Source: Bdellovibrio sp.
Lineage (GTDB): Bacteria; Bdellovibrionota; Bdellovibrionia; Bdellovibrionales; Bdellovibrionaceae
Assembly (NCBI GenBank): GCA_003176075.1
Contig: PSRN01000247.1
Location: 1 to 5,893, forward strand
Direction: 5' to 3'
Length of the DNA: 5,893 nt
Position numbers and translations under genes: made by a program. The notes beneath the pieces were generated by a model that worked only from the letters and a program-made list of their open reading frames with translations, ran no database searches and was not told the DNA's origin. Numbering within the stretch: position 1 is the first letter of the stretch; every line of letters begins with the position of its first letter. Below, one piece after another: positions 5,815 to 5,893 of this stretch.

Positions 5815-5821
5815 GGTCAAC

Positions 5822-5893
5822 GGAGAGATGGTTGAGTGGTTGAAAACAGCAGTCTTGAAAACTGCCAGGCCCGCAAGGGCCTCGTGGGTTCGA
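5822..5893 (+). tRNA. tRNA-Ser (anticodon UGA), 3' end cut by the window
   Basis: The sequence folds as a class II tRNA. The 5' acceptor strand GGAGAGA is at 5822-5828 and the D arm at about 5831-5847. The anticodon stem GCAGT (5849-5853) pairs with ACTGC (5861-5865) around the loop CTTGAAA, with anticodon TGA at 5856-5858, which reads UCA (and other UCN) serine codons. The long variable arm typical of tRNA-Ser is GGCCC (5868-5872), loop GCAA, GGGCC (5877-5881). The T arm begins with GTGGG (5884-5888) and the window ends in TTCGA of the T loop; the 3' acceptor strand lies outside, so its pairing cannot be verified here. The gene is on the same strand as serS, whose product charges this tRNA. 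Confidence 0.95.

Noticed and set aside
5765..5821. Intrinsic terminator between serS and the tRNA gene
   Set aside because: The spacer is A-rich and I find no GC-rich hairpin followed by T residues.

Overview
This looks like a chromosomal segment of a Gram-negative bacterium with moderate GC content. A Bdellovibrionota or other delta-proteobacteria-like host is my best guess, because of a large GYF_2–membrane anchor–TPR protein beside housekeeping genes, but the sequence does not prove it. The window carries two clear housekeeping anchors. One is the C-terminal end of murA (peptidoglycan precursor synthesis) at the left edge. The other is a complete serS (seryl-tRNA synthetase) at the right, followed by the start of a tRNA-Ser(UGA) gene cut off by the window edge.

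Layout, left to right. 1-197: end of murA, plus strand. 198-341: convergent intergenic region with a hairpin terminator (A-tract on one side, short T-run on the other) and two short tandem duplications. 342-842: a small, AT-richer, minus-strand gene for an exported protein with a probable OB-like beta domain. 843-1123: divergent intergenic region with several promoter candidates, an inverted repeat around an extended -10 box, and a degenerate direct repeat of 35-nt period. 1124-4078: a gene for a 984-residue protein with an N-terminal GYF_2-type domain, one membrane segment and a very long TPR array. 4079-4153: short gap with a 13-codon mini-ORF, a small hairpin and a weak promoter candidate. 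4154-4462: small three-helix membrane protein. 4472-5764: serS. 5765-5821: leader with a 10-bp tandem duplication. 5822-5893: tRNA-Ser(UGA), truncated in the T loop.

How the genes relate. The small membrane protein and serS are only 9 nt apart, and the serS ribosome binding site overlaps the upstream stop codon, so the two are almost certainly co-transcribed and probably translationally coupled. The TPR gene is upstream on the same strand and could read into them. The enzyme SerRS sits directly before one of its own tRNA substrates. The TPR protein is predicted to have a cytoplasmic GYF_2 domain and a periplasmic TPR array; its role is unknown.

I found no CRISPR array, intact mobile element, phage gene or recognisable defence or toxin system. 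The most unusual features are the TPR protein and its repeat-rich upstream region, and the short tandem duplications at or just after three stop codons.
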